A model generated the notes under the pieces. That model did no database searches. It was not told the DNA's origin and saw only the letters and a program-made list of their open reading frames with translations. Below, in pieces: positions 7,348-15,709 of a DNA stretch of 55,302 bases (position 1 is its first letter; the number at the start of each line of letters is the position of its first letter). The stretch spans positions 1 through 55,302 of the IMG/VR virus record IMGVR_UViG_3300021964_000086. One strand, 5' to 3'. The position numbers and the translations under genes were made by a program. Source of the DNA: a virus.

Positions 7348-7927
7348 ATGCCGCTACTGTAATAGTACCTGCCGCTGTACCAATGCCAGCAGCATTAGTA
7401 ATTGTTGCGTTGGTAGTAGATGTAGCCACATCTTTGATTGTACCAGAGTTTAGTGATATTGCGTTAGCACCAATTGATAACACATCACCAGCATTTGTGG
7501 CTGCGTTTGCAGCTGCGATTGTTTCTCTAAATACTAATTCGTTTGTACCAGTACCAGAGATGTAATCTGCTGTTAAGTTTCTAGCTGGTGTATCATTTGT
7601 AATCGTTAAGTTTGGTGTACCACCTGATGTATTTACAACAACTGGTTCGTTAAATCTTACTCTTACATCAATGTTACCACCATCTGATTTATCAAAAGAT
7701 GTAGTAATAAACTCGATTTCTGTAATATCTGCAGCACCAAGAGAAGCTGATAGACCGCCAATAGCGACTAAAACTTCTTCGTCTGCTGAGGTATTGTCGT
7801 TTCCTGAAAGTGCTGAACCTGCTTCCCTTACCCAACCTTTAGTATTTGCAAAGACTTCTTTTTTCTCTGCTGTGGTCAAATTCTTAGGTTTGCTTTCGTC
7901 AGAATCACTTGCTCCCCATAGTCCCAT
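7346..7927 (-). CDS. Virion structural protein with beta-sandwich domain
   Basis: 193 residues. The N-terminal part (MGLWGASDSDESKPKNLTTA, EKKEVFANTKGWVREAGS) is a recurrent module in marine T4-like structural proteins. Residues ~65-165 resemble bacterial Ig-like/SwmB-type repeats (FDKSDGGNIDVRVRFNEPVV, LVFRETIAAANAATNAGDVL), and the tail is Ala/Thr-rich. Probably a surface decoration or adhesin-like component. A TATAAATA late box lies 40 bases upstream. Attachment role inferred. Confidence 0.55.
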   Translation of the reverse strand: MGLWGASDSDESKPKNLTTAEKKEVFANTKGWVREAGSALSGNDNTSADEEVLVAIGGLSASLGAADITEIEFITTSFDKSDGGNIDVRVRFNEPVVVNTSGGTPNLTITNDTPARNLTADYISGTGTNELVFRETIAAANAATNAGDVLSIGANAISLNSGTIKDVATSTTNATITNAAGIGTAAGTITVAA

Positions 7928-7967
7928 AGTTTTCTCCTTATTAATAAGTTATTTTGTTATAACTCAA

Positions 7968-8558
7968 CTATTTATAACCAATCTTTCTTAGATCAGCAAT
8001 AGCTTGACTTGCTGTCTTATATTTGACTGGAATACCTTTGTTTTTCTTCCATTCTTTAATGTTTCTTCCATAATCATCAACTAGAACATTACCATTCGCA
8101 TAGATTTTTTTCTCTGCTCTACGCACTAGATGTATTCTACTTTGATCAGTCAGTCTTAGATTTCTTTGCAACCATAACAATTTACCCTTACGACTATTCT
8201 TATCATAAGGTGCATAGGCTGAAAGAATGTGTGGATTGTATTTCTCTATATATGACCAGAGTTTCTTACCATCTTTTGTCCATGGTAATGTCGGCCAAAA
8301 CATAGGATAGTTTTCGACAGGTGTCCATTTAGTATCAGTCATAGGTGCGGACAACCAATCTTGAGCGTCTTTATAACCTGCGGCCTGCATGGGACCTGGC
8401 ATACTAGGATCTTTTGACTTCAACTTAAACATATTTGCTATGCCTTGTGAGAAGTCACAAAGAACACCGTCCATATCACAGTAAATAGTAGGGAGACTAT
8501 CTGCTTCTTGGACTAATGTTATTCCTCGAATAGTCTCCGCAAAAGCGGAGTATTGCAT
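7968..8558 (-). CDS. HAD-superfamily phosphatase, virion-targeted candidate
   Basis: 196 residues. HAD motif I is DMDGVLCDF (Asp28 and Asp30), motif II the Ser in ILSAY, motif III a Lys in RKGKLLWLQR, motif IV NVLVDDYGRN. This is a nucleotidase- or polynucleotide-3'-phosphatase-like HAD core. The N-terminus MQYSAFAETIRGITLVQE|A looks like a capsid-targeting peptide with a V-Q-E|A site at residue 18, ahead of the enzymatic domain. It sits among virion genes, separate from the P-loop kinase at 12942-13766. Substrate unknown: a 5'-nucleotide or an RNA/DNA end are both reasonable. Confidence 0.75.
   Translation of the reverse strand: MQYSAFAETIRGITLVQEADSLPTIYCDMDGVLCDFSQGIANMFKLKSKDPSMPGPMQAAGYKDAQDWLSAPMTDTKWTPVENYPMFWPTLPWTKDGKKLWSYIEKYNPHILSAYAPYDKNSRKGKLLWLQRNLRLTDQSRIHLVRRAEKKIYANGNVLVDDYGRNIKEWKKNKGIPVKYKTASQAIADLRKIGYK
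7969..7976 (-). promoter_or_regulatory. Late promoter box TATAAATA
   Basis: Exact T4 late consensus, reading TTATAAATAGTT, 42 bases upstream of the ATG of the gene at 7346-7927; it overlaps the 3' end of the HAD gene. Confidence 0.7.
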
Positions 8559-8560
8559 TA

Positions 8561-9244
8561 TTAATCTATCGCCTTACTAATTGCTTTTCTTCTTTTGTGT
8601 AGAAATCTATCGCTGTCATCAACATCGCCATCATTATCAATGTCTTTGTCTTTTCTATCTTTAAACTTCTTCTTTACTGCCTTAGGTTGAACTTTGTCTA
8701 GTCCATCACCATCATCTGATTTATCATTTGTATTATCTTCTACATTGTATTTCTTACCTGAAACAACGAAAGTCTTCTCACCTTTTTCTCTAGCAGCTTG
8801 TAGTGCCTTTCCAAATGCATTACCTTCTTCGTCTTGTTTTGCTTCAGATGTGTAGAACATATCTTTGATTGTATCAACTAAAGATTTTACTTTTGCCATT
8901 TTAGCATTTTCAATCTCTTTGTTTAAATCTTCACCATGAACTTCGATGGGTGTTTTGCCTTTAGCATCTTTTTTGTTTTTATCTCGCATATCTGCAGCAT
9001 CATCTTCGTTCTTTGGTTTCTTACCTTGTTTCTTCATGTTAACAGCAATCGCAGCTTGTTGTGCTGGATTTGCAGCTTCTTGTTTTGCTTTTTCTGCTTG
9101 AACAACAACACTATCTTGAACTTCAGGTTTATCACCTACCATAGCATTTTGTTTGTTTGTGATATCTGCTACCACAGACGCTAGTGATCCTTTCTTTGGT
9201 TCTCCAAAGTAAGTAGGATTCCAGCCTAATGTTTTCTTAGTCAT
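8561..9244 (-). CDS. Virion-associated protein with calcium-loop-like motif
   Basis: 227 residues, highly charged and probably partly disordered. Two features recur in marine T4-like virion proteins: GNAFGKALQAAREKGEKTF (residues ~141-159) and, near the C-terminus, DKDIDNDGDVDDSDRF, an EF-hand/dockerin-like DxDxDGxxD loop followed by LHKRRKAISKAI. No catalytic motif. The N-terminus (MTKKTLGWNPTYFGEPK) differs from the capsid-targeting type. Two bases separate it from the HAD gene. Confidence 0.5.
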   Translation of the reverse strand: MTKKTLGWNPTYFGEPKKGSLASVVADITNKQNAMVGDKPEVQDSVVVQAEKAKQEAANPAQQAAIAVNMKKQGKKPKNEDDAADMRDKNKKDAKGKTPIEVHGEDLNKEIENAKMAKVKSLVDTIKDMFYTSEAKQDEEGNAFGKALQAAREKGEKTFVVSGKKYNVEDNTNDKSDDGDGLDKVQPKAVKKKFKDRKDKDIDNDGDVDDSDRFLHKRRKAISKAID

Positions 9245-9254
9245 TTTTGTCTCC

Positions 9255-10505
9255 CTAAAATTTTATCTTGCCTCTTTTGGGCACGATCTTTAATTTGTAT
9301 CTCACTATGTCCACAACTTCTGGTGGCATCATATAATTCAACATGTTAGCAATAGAATCTTTTTCTTCTCTACTACCTCTCATCATCTTTTCTATTCTGT
9401 CAATCACCTTAGGATCAACTTCTTTAAATTTACTTTTTCTGTTCTCATCTAGAGGAAATATTTCTAGATAAGGTATTAATTCTTCTTTGATAGAAGAAAA
9501 CTTCATTCCATGATTCACAACCAAACTTGCTTTCGCAGCTGATGATAGAACTGGTATATCTGCTTTCACAAGTGCCTGTAATTGTGGCTTACCCATTCTC
9601 TGCATCATTTTACTTAACTGTGTAAATCTTGCAGGTTGTAATTCTGTATGATGAACACCTCTTAATGGTTCATATTCTTTTTTCAATCTTTTGATTTGTG
9701 CGGATGTAAATTCAGTTATTAACATATCATTTTTATCTAATGCTTCATTTTTCTCACCTGTCTTATATGAGTATGCTGTTTTTAGATAATCAGTCGCTTT
9801 CGTAATTTTACCTTGCACCCATTCTTCAACATCACCGTCATCACTTACCATTCTTTCAATGCCGTCTAAGAAATGTCTCATCTGATTTACTTGGTTCATT
9901 ATCATATCTACTTCAGCAGCACCACCTGTATCATCACTATCAACTGCCTCACTATAAGTAGGAAACATTTTTCTCATTTTATTAGTGTCAAGAAATTGTT
10001 TTACACCCTTTTTCTTCATTGCAACAGCAGTTTTAGCATTAGGAGCATACACATGATCTTTAGTATCTTTAGTGTTTTTGTTATCTACTTTTGCAGTATT
10101 ACCTCTCACTAAAAATCTATCATTATCATATGCTTGTCCTTCTTGTCTTACTGTGTCTATTTGTTTTTTTAGATCAGCTTTATCAAGTTTATCTTGTGCC
10201 TTTTGAACAGGATCTTCTTGTTCTTCTAGTTCTTTTTTTAAATCTTTAATATTTCTTGCTGTTGTTCCAAATTGTTGTTTTGCAAACTTTAATAAGTTAG
10301 AATCAGAACCAGAAAATTCAATCGCATCATCACCACCAAAAGAAACTTTGTTCTTAGGTAGTTTTTTCATTCTAATACCAAATTTTTTAGCCGCCTGTGT
10401 TAATTTACTTTTAGGCACATCATCATATGATATATCAAAAACTGATACTGTTGCCTCATTCATTTCTCTGAGGATTTCTGCCATTGTTTTATTGTACTTT
10501 TGCAT
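9255..10505 (-). CDS. Putative internal virion protein, capsid-targeting-like N-terminus
   Basis: 416 residues, mainly helical. It starts MQKYNKTMAEILREMNE|A, with a good gp21-type site (M-N-E|A) at residue 17. A module near residues 200-250 (MNQVNQMRHFLDGIERMVSD, DYLKTAYSYKTGEK) recurs in other phage structural proteins. The C-terminal ~150 residues are a globular helical domain (KMMQRMGKPQLQALVKADIP, NMLNYMMPPEVVDIVRYK). Unknown activity. Its own TATAAATA late box is at 10522-10529. Confidence 0.5.
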   Translation of the reverse strand: MQKYNKTMAEILREMNEATVSVFDISYDDVPKSKLTQAAKKFGIRMKKLPKNKVSFGGDDAIEFSGSDSNLLKFAKQQFGTTARNIKDLKKELEEQEDPVQKAQDKLDKADLKKQIDTVRQEGQAYDNDRFLVRGNTAKVDNKNTKDTKDHVYAPNAKTAVAMKKKGVKQFLDTNKMRKMFPTYSEAVDSDDTGGAAEVDMIMNQVNQMRHFLDGIERMVSDDGDVEEWVQGKITKATDYLKTAYSYKTGEKNEALDKNDMLITEFTSAQIKRLKKEYEPLRGVHHTELQPARFTQLSKMMQRMGKPQLQALVKADIPVLSSAAKASLVVNHGMKFSSIKEELIPYLEIFPLDENRKSKFKEVDPKVIDRIEKMMRGSREEKDSIANMLNYMMPPEVVDIVRYKLKIVPKRGKIKF

Positions 10506-10521
10506 TTTTCTCTCCGTGTAC

Positions 10522-10529
10522 TATTTATA
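10522..10529 (-). promoter_or_regulatory. Late promoter box TATAAATA
   Basis: Exact late consensus (TATAAATAGTAC) 17 bases upstream of the ATG at 10505, with GGAGAGA as ribosome binding site in between. Confidence 0.72.
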
Positions 10530-10532
10530 CAA

Positions 10533-10886
10533 TTAATTATCTACTGGTGCATTAGCACGCCATTGATAACATGACCAATACCCTGCGGTTGTTTTATCTT
10601 TTTTCTGGTCACAATTATGTCTAGCACGAAAACTTTTTCTCGCACCTGCGTCATCACGATTAATACTCATGTTAGGATCACCAAAAGAAACCTTTACAAC
10701 ATTACCTTTTGCGTTCTTTACATAGACATAAAACTTTTTCGTACCGCCTCTTTTAGGGTCATTTAAAGTTACTTTTTTGCCTTGGTATTCTGCTTCTGTG
10801 ATTCCTTCTTGTTCATGTTCATATATCATACCTTCACATACTAAATCTATTTCTTCAACTTGTTTTAATGTTTTTATCTTATTCAT
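10533..10886 (-). CDS. Conserved phage domain protein (RARHNCD/WSCYQW type)
   Basis: 117 residues. The core KVTLNDPKRGGTKKFYVYVK, VVKVSFGDPNMSINRDD, ARKSFRARHNCD and YWSCYQW is a domain widely found in phage virion proteins; its function is not known to me. The two conserved Cys plus His may bind metal. The N-terminus MNKIKTLKQVEEIDLVCE|G resembles a capsid-targeting peptide with a V-C-E|G site at residue 18. It lies two bases downstream of the large nucleotidyltransferase fusion. Confidence 0.6.
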   Translation of the reverse strand: MNKIKTLKQVEEIDLVCEGMIYEHEQEGITEAEYQGKKVTLNDPKRGGTKKFYVYVKNAKGNVVKVSFGDPNMSINRDDAGARKSFRARHNCDQKKDKTTAGYWSCYQWRANAPVDN

Positions 10887-10888
10887 TA

Positions 10889-12955
10889 TTAACCCCTTAC
10901 CTTTGAGGCTAGATCAGAATCCGCTTTGCCCCATGTACCACTTGATTTAGTCACGAAGCTGTTAACTCTTGCCATACCCCATTGTTGTGGAGTAGTGCCT
11001 GGTCTATGACCTGTTCTCCATGCAGCCATACCTCTGTTATAGACTTTCATCAATACACCATATGGCATACCAGACTTAGCTGCTTTCTTTTTTACGCCTT
11101 CGTTTTCAGATAACAACTCGTCAAACATCTCAGTTACAGTTTGATCTAGTTTAACTCGATACTCTGTGCCATATTGATCTTTGTATTGTTCAATTGTTTC
11201 GTCTAACTCTGACCATGCTTTGATGTCTTTGATTTCTTGTTCTACATCTTCACCAAATTTCTTTTTGAAAGCGATTGTATGTTTAGATGGTTTTGTTTTT
11301 CCACTTGCATCACCAGGTGCTGGTTTGTATGCTGCAGGATTGTCATCATCCATCTTTGTGCCTTTTTTGAAATGAGCATCTCTCGCTGACTTTGTAGATT
11401 TAGATTTGATACCAGAAAAATACTTAGCAGGTTGTGTACCTTCTTTATCTTTGATATCTGGATCTTGTGTTGCTTCGCCTTGTGCTCTTTTTAATTGATC
11501 TGGAGTAGGTGCGCCTTTCTCACCTTTCTTTCTCATTGTCTCGCCACGCTTTCTTTTCATATTAATATTATGCCATAAACCTTTTTCTTCAATTCCTTCT
11601 GGTACCATTTTTGATATCACATTAATCTTAGCATTAGCAATTGCTGCTCTTGTAGGAGCATCAAGATTCTTTAATAGTTTCTTAATCGCAGGTGTTACAT
11701 CTCTCTTAGTTTTCTTAGCCCAAACTTTTTTAAGGTTTGCTAATTGTTTATCTGAAAGTGTGCCTCTTAAAGATTCTTCTAAATCAACTTCTTCAAACTT
11801 TTGAAATTTTCTGTTATCAACAAACTTCGCATAGTCTCTTACTTGGCCAGGTGTTGTGATATTAAATTTTCTTTGTGTGTGTATTTGATTAGCGTTCTCA
11901 GGTCCTTGTGTCCAAGTATCTATACTTGCGATCTTAGGTTGACCTGGTGTTTCAATTGGTAGTTTTCTTGCTTTCTTCTCTGCCTTTTTAGTTTCTTTTT
12001 CTTCGTCATCTGTATTTTTTTGTTGACTATCTTTAGCAGAATTGATTTCCTCTTCAAAAGAAGAAAAAGATTTTAATTGACTACTATTCTTTTGTAACAC
12101 TAATTTCTTTTTATCTACATCCTCAACTTGTATTTCGCTGTCAATATTATTTGCTGGAATAATTTCATTCAACCATGCTTTTTCTACACCACCATCTTCC
12201 ATTTCGTATTGCACATAGTTTGGTCCTCGTTTAATAATTTTACCAACATTTCCATTGTTTGTATTTTCTACCATATCATGCATATTAAATATTTCATTGT
12301 TGTGATAATTTTCTCTAATCAATCGTAATTCATCATCTTCAGGTGCCATCGCTTCATTCACTCCCATACCCTTTTTTAAGTCTTTAAATAATTTCATAGC
12401 ATCTTTCTCCTTAGTGCCTGTAATAAGTCCTTGTTTGAAACTGGTAAAGTCATTTCTTGCAGCAAACTCTCTCATCTTACTCGCACTCATTCCTGTAGCG
12501 CCAGTAGCGTCTGGATCTCTTTCACCAGCACTTACAACCTCTGTTGTATCGAAATTATAATCTTTACCGTTATATTGTTTTATTAGCCTTTTAAATTCAG
12601 CAACTCGATCACTTCCTGCGATCATATAAACATCTGTATATCTTTTATCAAATCTATTTTTCAATATTTCCATAAATGTTCGTTCACTTCCAATTGCTGG
12701 TAATATCTGTATGCCTCTTGGATATAACTTTTTTAAATAATCCACTTTTTGTTTTACTGTTAATGGATTCTTTTTTTTATCCTGACTGGCACTTACATAT
12801 AGCACAGGTAGGCCTTTAACCCGTTTTGCTACTGTAATAATTCTTTCTATTAGTTTTTGGTGTCCAATGGTAGGTGGATTTAATCTACCAAATGCGAATA
12901 CCACGGGTTTACTTTTACCTGTATTCTTTCTTAATAGTTCTTTAAGTGTTTTCAT
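10889..12955 (-). CDS. Large virion-associated protein with N-terminal nucleotidyltransferase domain
   Basis: 688 residues. Residues ~15-190 are an NMNAT/cytidylyltransferase-type domain: GRLNPPTIGHQKLI carries the (H/T)xGH signature (T29-I-G-H32) and MSASKMREFA the second nucleotide-binding motif. The middle is charged and low-complexity, with modules common in marine phage virion proteins (YKPAPGDASGKTKPSKH). The C-terminal ~70 residues (YGVLMKVYNRGMAAWRTGHR, TPQQWGMARVNSF) form another widespread phage domain of unknown role. The start MKTLKELLRK resembles the capsid-targeting peptide but shows no clear cut site. The enzyme would transfer a nucleotidyl group, perhaps in NAD metabolism. Confidence 0.72.
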   Translation of the reverse strand: MKTLKELLRKNTGKSKPVVFAFGRLNPPTIGHQKLIERIITVAKRVKGLPVLYVSASQDKKKNPLTVKQKVDYLKKLYPRGIQILPAIGSERTFMEILKNRFDKRYTDVYMIAGSDRVAEFKRLIKQYNGKDYNFDTTEVVSAGERDPDATGATGMSASKMREFAARNDFTSFKQGLITGTKEKDAMKLFKDLKKGMGVNEAMAPEDDELRLIRENYHNNEIFNMHDMVENTNNGNVGKIIKRGPNYVQYEMEDGGVEKAWLNEIIPANNIDSEIQVEDVDKKKLVLQKNSSQLKSFSSFEEEINSAKDSQQKNTDDEEKETKKAEKKARKLPIETPGQPKIASIDTWTQGPENANQIHTQRKFNITTPGQVRDYAKFVDNRKFQKFEEVDLEESLRGTLSDKQLANLKKVWAKKTKRDVTPAIKKLLKNLDAPTRAAIANAKINVISKMVPEGIEEKGLWHNINMKRKRGETMRKKGEKGAPTPDQLKRAQGEATQDPDIKDKEGTQPAKYFSGIKSKSTKSARDAHFKKGTKMDDDNPAAYKPAPGDASGKTKPSKHTIAFKKKFGEDVEQEIKDIKAWSELDETIEQYKDQYGTEYRVKLDQTVTEMFDELLSENEGVKKKAAKSGMPYGVLMKVYNRGMAAWRTGHRPGTTPQQWGMARVNSFVTKSSGTWGKADSDLASKVRG

Positions 12956-13766
12956 TTGGTATCCTTACTTTTAGTAGTGGTTTATCATTGAAAGTAATAT
13001 CGCCTTTTTCATTTTTACCAATCTTTTTAATTGTAATTCTTTTATTTTTAAACTTACCACCTAATACTGTGTCACCTACTTTAATTGGTATTTTAATATC
13101 TTCTTTTATCTTTCTTGCTTCTTTTTCTTTCTTTAACCACATTTTTGCTGTGTAATTATCAATAGGTTTTTTCACAATCTTTCTTACCATTTTATAAGCA
13201 TCATCTAAAATATTTTGATTCAATTCATTATTATCAATTACAAAAAAATTTTTCATGCCAAATAATCTCTGTAACTTACCCATATTTTGTTGTATCTGTG
13301 AATGACTTCTTTTTACAAGGTCTATTGGCACTGATCTTGTTCTCTTAGCATTTCTTGCCAAGGCCACATCTAAGTTTGTGTTAACAAATATCATATAACA
13401 ATCATAACCTAATCTTTTTAATCCTGCAAGACCTGTTTCTATTTTTGTTGTATCTCTTGCGGTACTGTCAATCACTAAACCTAATCTACCTTTAATATAT
13501 AAGTCTAATCTTTTAGATGTTAATCTTTTTGATCTAGCACGAAGTAAGTCTCTAAAGTATTCTTCTTCTGGCGGCATGTCTAAAGATAAGTTTGCTTTCT
13601 TCAATGCAATTTCAAATGAAGTATCTGAATTAACATTTTTTAAACCTAGACCTGGAGTTATTCTCGCATTAACAAATGACTTACCAGAACCTGGACCACC
13701 TGCAAGAAAGAATGCCTTGAAGATACCTGGGTCATATAAACCTTCTCGTATAATAAATCTTTCCAT
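12942..13766 (-). CDS. P-loop kinase (zeta-toxin/polynucleotide-kinase-like), virion-targeted candidate
   Basis: 274 residues. Walker A GGPGSGKS at 23-30, followed by an AAA/kinase-type core: LVIDSTARD at the Walker B region, GYDCYMIFVNTNLDVALARN, then a basic lid (AKRTRSVPIDLVKRSHSQIQ). This matches small-molecule or nucleic-acid kinases of the zeta-toxin/PNK type. The N-terminus MERFIIRE|G has an ideal gp21 cleavage site (I-R-E|G) only eight residues in, leaving the kinase intact. A C-terminal KOW-like segment (KVGDTVLGGKFKNKRITIKK) may bind nucleic acid. It overlaps the nucleotidyltransferase gene by 14 bases. Confidence 0.72.
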   Translation of the reverse strand: MERFIIREGLYDPGIFKAFFLAGGPGSGKSFVNARITPGLGLKNVNSDTSFEIALKKANLSLDMPPEEEYFRDLLRARSKRLTSKRLDLYIKGRLGLVIDSTARDTTKIETGLAGLKRLGYDCYMIFVNTNLDVALARNAKRTRSVPIDLVKRSHSQIQQNMGKLQRLFGMKNFFVIDNNELNQNILDDAYKMVRKIVKKPIDNYTAKMWLKKEKEARKIKEDIKIPIKVGDTVLGGKFKNKRITIKKIGKNEKGDITFNDKPLLKVRIPNENT

Positions 13767-13769
13767 TGT

Positions 13770-14483
13770 TTATACCTGCATTGTCCTTGGATTATCTAAT
13801 ATGATTAAATCAAATATTGCACCAGCACCTGTTGTTGCACCTGCTTTAATTCTTACTTCTAAATCTGTCTTTTCATCAAATTCTAATGGTACAGGATATT
13901 CGTATGTTACAGGATCACCAGATGAACCAAACTTACCTTTAATATTAAAAGCACCATTTTCTGGTCTTGCCAAAAATTCAAACTCACATTCTTTTGCTTT
14001 TTCTAAATTGCCTTGAAATTTAATTAGATATCCTTTTTTACCAGCAGGAATTGTATATAATGCCATAAGTGTTTGACCTTTGCCTGCAAGTATTTGTGCA
14101 GCAGTTTTACTATCTGCTGTTATTGTGAGAACACCCACATTTGATGAGCCTGTATTTGCTGTTACTAATACTGCTCTAAATATTCTAAAAAATTCTACTG
14201 ATCCAGCAGAACCACCTATTGTTAAAGTTTCTGAAACTTCGTTGTAACTAGCATCCAATCCTGACACTAAAACTGTACCATCATTATCTGAACTTGTATC
14301 ACTTGAAGTGACTTGTGCTGTGCCAGCGCTAGAAATATAAGTATAAACATTTGAAGCGTCTATAACACTTTCAAAACTGGTGCCTACTGTTGGATTGTAT
14401 CCAAACTTATTAATATGACTTACACCTCTAACAAGACCTCTTGCAATCTGAAAATTTTGTTCGTTAATATATCCTACAGTCAT
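13770..14483 (-). CDS. Beta-rich virion structural protein
   Basis: 237 residues, with Ser/Thr/Gly-rich beta stretches (SSAGTAQVTSSDTSSDND, GLDASYNEVSETLTIGGSAG) and a C-terminal jelly-roll-like half (YTIPAGKKGYLIKFQGNLEK, VPLEFDEKTDLEVRIKAG). This type is common among marine phage structural proteins; an exact role is not recognised. The start MTVGYINEQNFQIARGLV lacks a targeting peptide. Its ATG overlaps the stop of the ligase-like gene upstream. Confidence 0.55.
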   Translation of the reverse strand: MTVGYINEQNFQIARGLVRGVSHINKFGYNPTVGTSFESVIDASNVYTYISSAGTAQVTSSDTSSDNDGTVLVSGLDASYNEVSETLTIGGSAGSVEFFRIFRAVLVTANTGSSNVGVLTITADSKTAAQILAGKGQTLMALYTIPAGKKGYLIKFQGNLEKAKECEFEFLARPENGAFNIKGKFGSSGDPVTYEYPVPLEFDEKTDLEVRIKAGATTGAGAIFDLIILDNPRTMQV

Positions 14484-15709
14484 TAACCTTTCTCCCAGTT
14501 TTTAGCAGCCGTAAAGTTTTGTATAGAAAACTCTAATCTATCTACAAGTTTTACTGCTTTACCTTTTTTATCTACTGCAACATAACCTTCTGGGTTTGTT
14601 GCTTGTAATCCATTTGCTGTTCTTTTAAATGTACCAATACTTTTTGCCTTGTTTAGTTTTGATATAATTACACCTTTTGCTGTCTGCAATGTTTTATATG
14701 TAGCACAAGCAAAGTAAATACTTTCATTATGATTGTCAATAAATTTTAAACCTGTGTCTTGTATTGTTTTGTATTTGTCTTTTGCTTTATCTGTCTTAAC
14801 ACTATCTACTTCTTTTTGTGTTCTCTCTTTGTAAAACTCTCTAAACTTATTTGCTGTTTCTTTTGTACTTGGTAAATCTGTTGCGGCTCTGATAAATGAA
14901 TTAAGATATGTTTTTAATTGCACACCTACAGACAAAGTATTTTTTTCTGTTTTAATTTTGTTTAACATCTCTTTTGACTTCTTTAGTGAACCAGACGCCA
15001 TATTAATAGTCTTTTGTAATTGTTGACTTTCACCAATTGTCATCAATGCATTACCAGATACATCTTTATAACTTGCATCATCAAACCATACATTAGGTGT
15101 TCTTCTTAACTTAGAAACATTGGCACCAAACTTAGCACTTAACTTATCAAAACTTCTACCTTTATATGTTGTATGAAATATAATACCTAATTTACTACGA
15201 TCTATCTTCTTACCAAATGGTGTATTCTCTGGTACCATGTAAACAATTGTATTAGGTTGAAACGAAATCATTTGTTCTTGTTTACCTGAAGGATCTTTGT
15301 ATGTTGTTTTCTTTTTACCAGACTGAGTAAACATTAGATCACCTTGTAGTATTTCTTTCATACCTAAACCAGAAAGATATTGTAAACAATCTCTTAGTAT
15401 ATTGGCAACAGGACCTTCATGATTATTTCTGATATCTTGTATTGAGTAATTTACTTTAGGTGTTTTATTAAAAACAGATTTTGTACCCACAAAGAATTTA
15501 CCATTCTCTGGACTTGGACCACAGACTATCGCTGGAGCACCATCCCATTTTGTAGTCACATTGACTTTACTTGTACTGTGACCAGATAACATACCATTCA
15601 ATGCTTCTAAAAAAGCAATTGCATTTTGACCACCTGCATAACCATTGTTAATGATATCATCTTCCAGATGTTCTAAATGAGTATTCTTATCTTCGTTTAA
15701 TAGTTCCAT
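14483..15709 (-). CDS. Nucleotidyltransferase-fold, RNA/DNA-ligase-like virion protein
   Basis: 408 residues. The pattern matches covalent nucleotidyltransferases (ATP-dependent ligases): motif I K54-W-D-G57 in TTKWDGAPAI, a motif III-like ILQGDLMF (120-127), IIIa-like GIIFHTTYKG (175-184), motif IV-like PEGYVAV (373-379) and motif V-like AVKLVDR (385-391). Lys54 would be the adenylated nucleophile. A ~180-residue helical insertion separates IIIa from IV, which is unusual. The N-terminus MELLNE|D fits the gp21 rule (L-N-E). The ligase-like assignment is from motif order only; a pseudo-enzyme or another nucleotidyl transfer reaction is possible. Confidence 0.6.
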   Translation of the reverse strand: MELLNEDKNTHLEHLEDDIINNGYAGGQNAIAFLEALNGMLSGHSTSKVNVTTKWDGAPAIVCGPSPENGKFFVGTKSVFNKTPKVNYSIQDIRNNHEGPVANILRDCLQYLSGLGMKEILQGDLMFTQSGKKKTTYKDPSGKQEQMISFQPNTIVYMVPENTPFGKKIDRSKLGIIFHTTYKGRSFDKLSAKFGANVSKLRRTPNVWFDDASYKDVSGNALMTIGESQQLQKTINMASGSLKKSKEMLNKIKTEKNTLSVGVQLKTYLNSFIRAATDLPSTKETANKFREFYKERTQKEVDSVKTDKAKDKYKTIQDTGLKFIDNHNESIYFACATYKTLQTAKGVIISKLNKAKSIGTFKRTANGLQATNPEGYVAVDKKGKAVKLVDRLEFSIQNFTAAKNWEKG

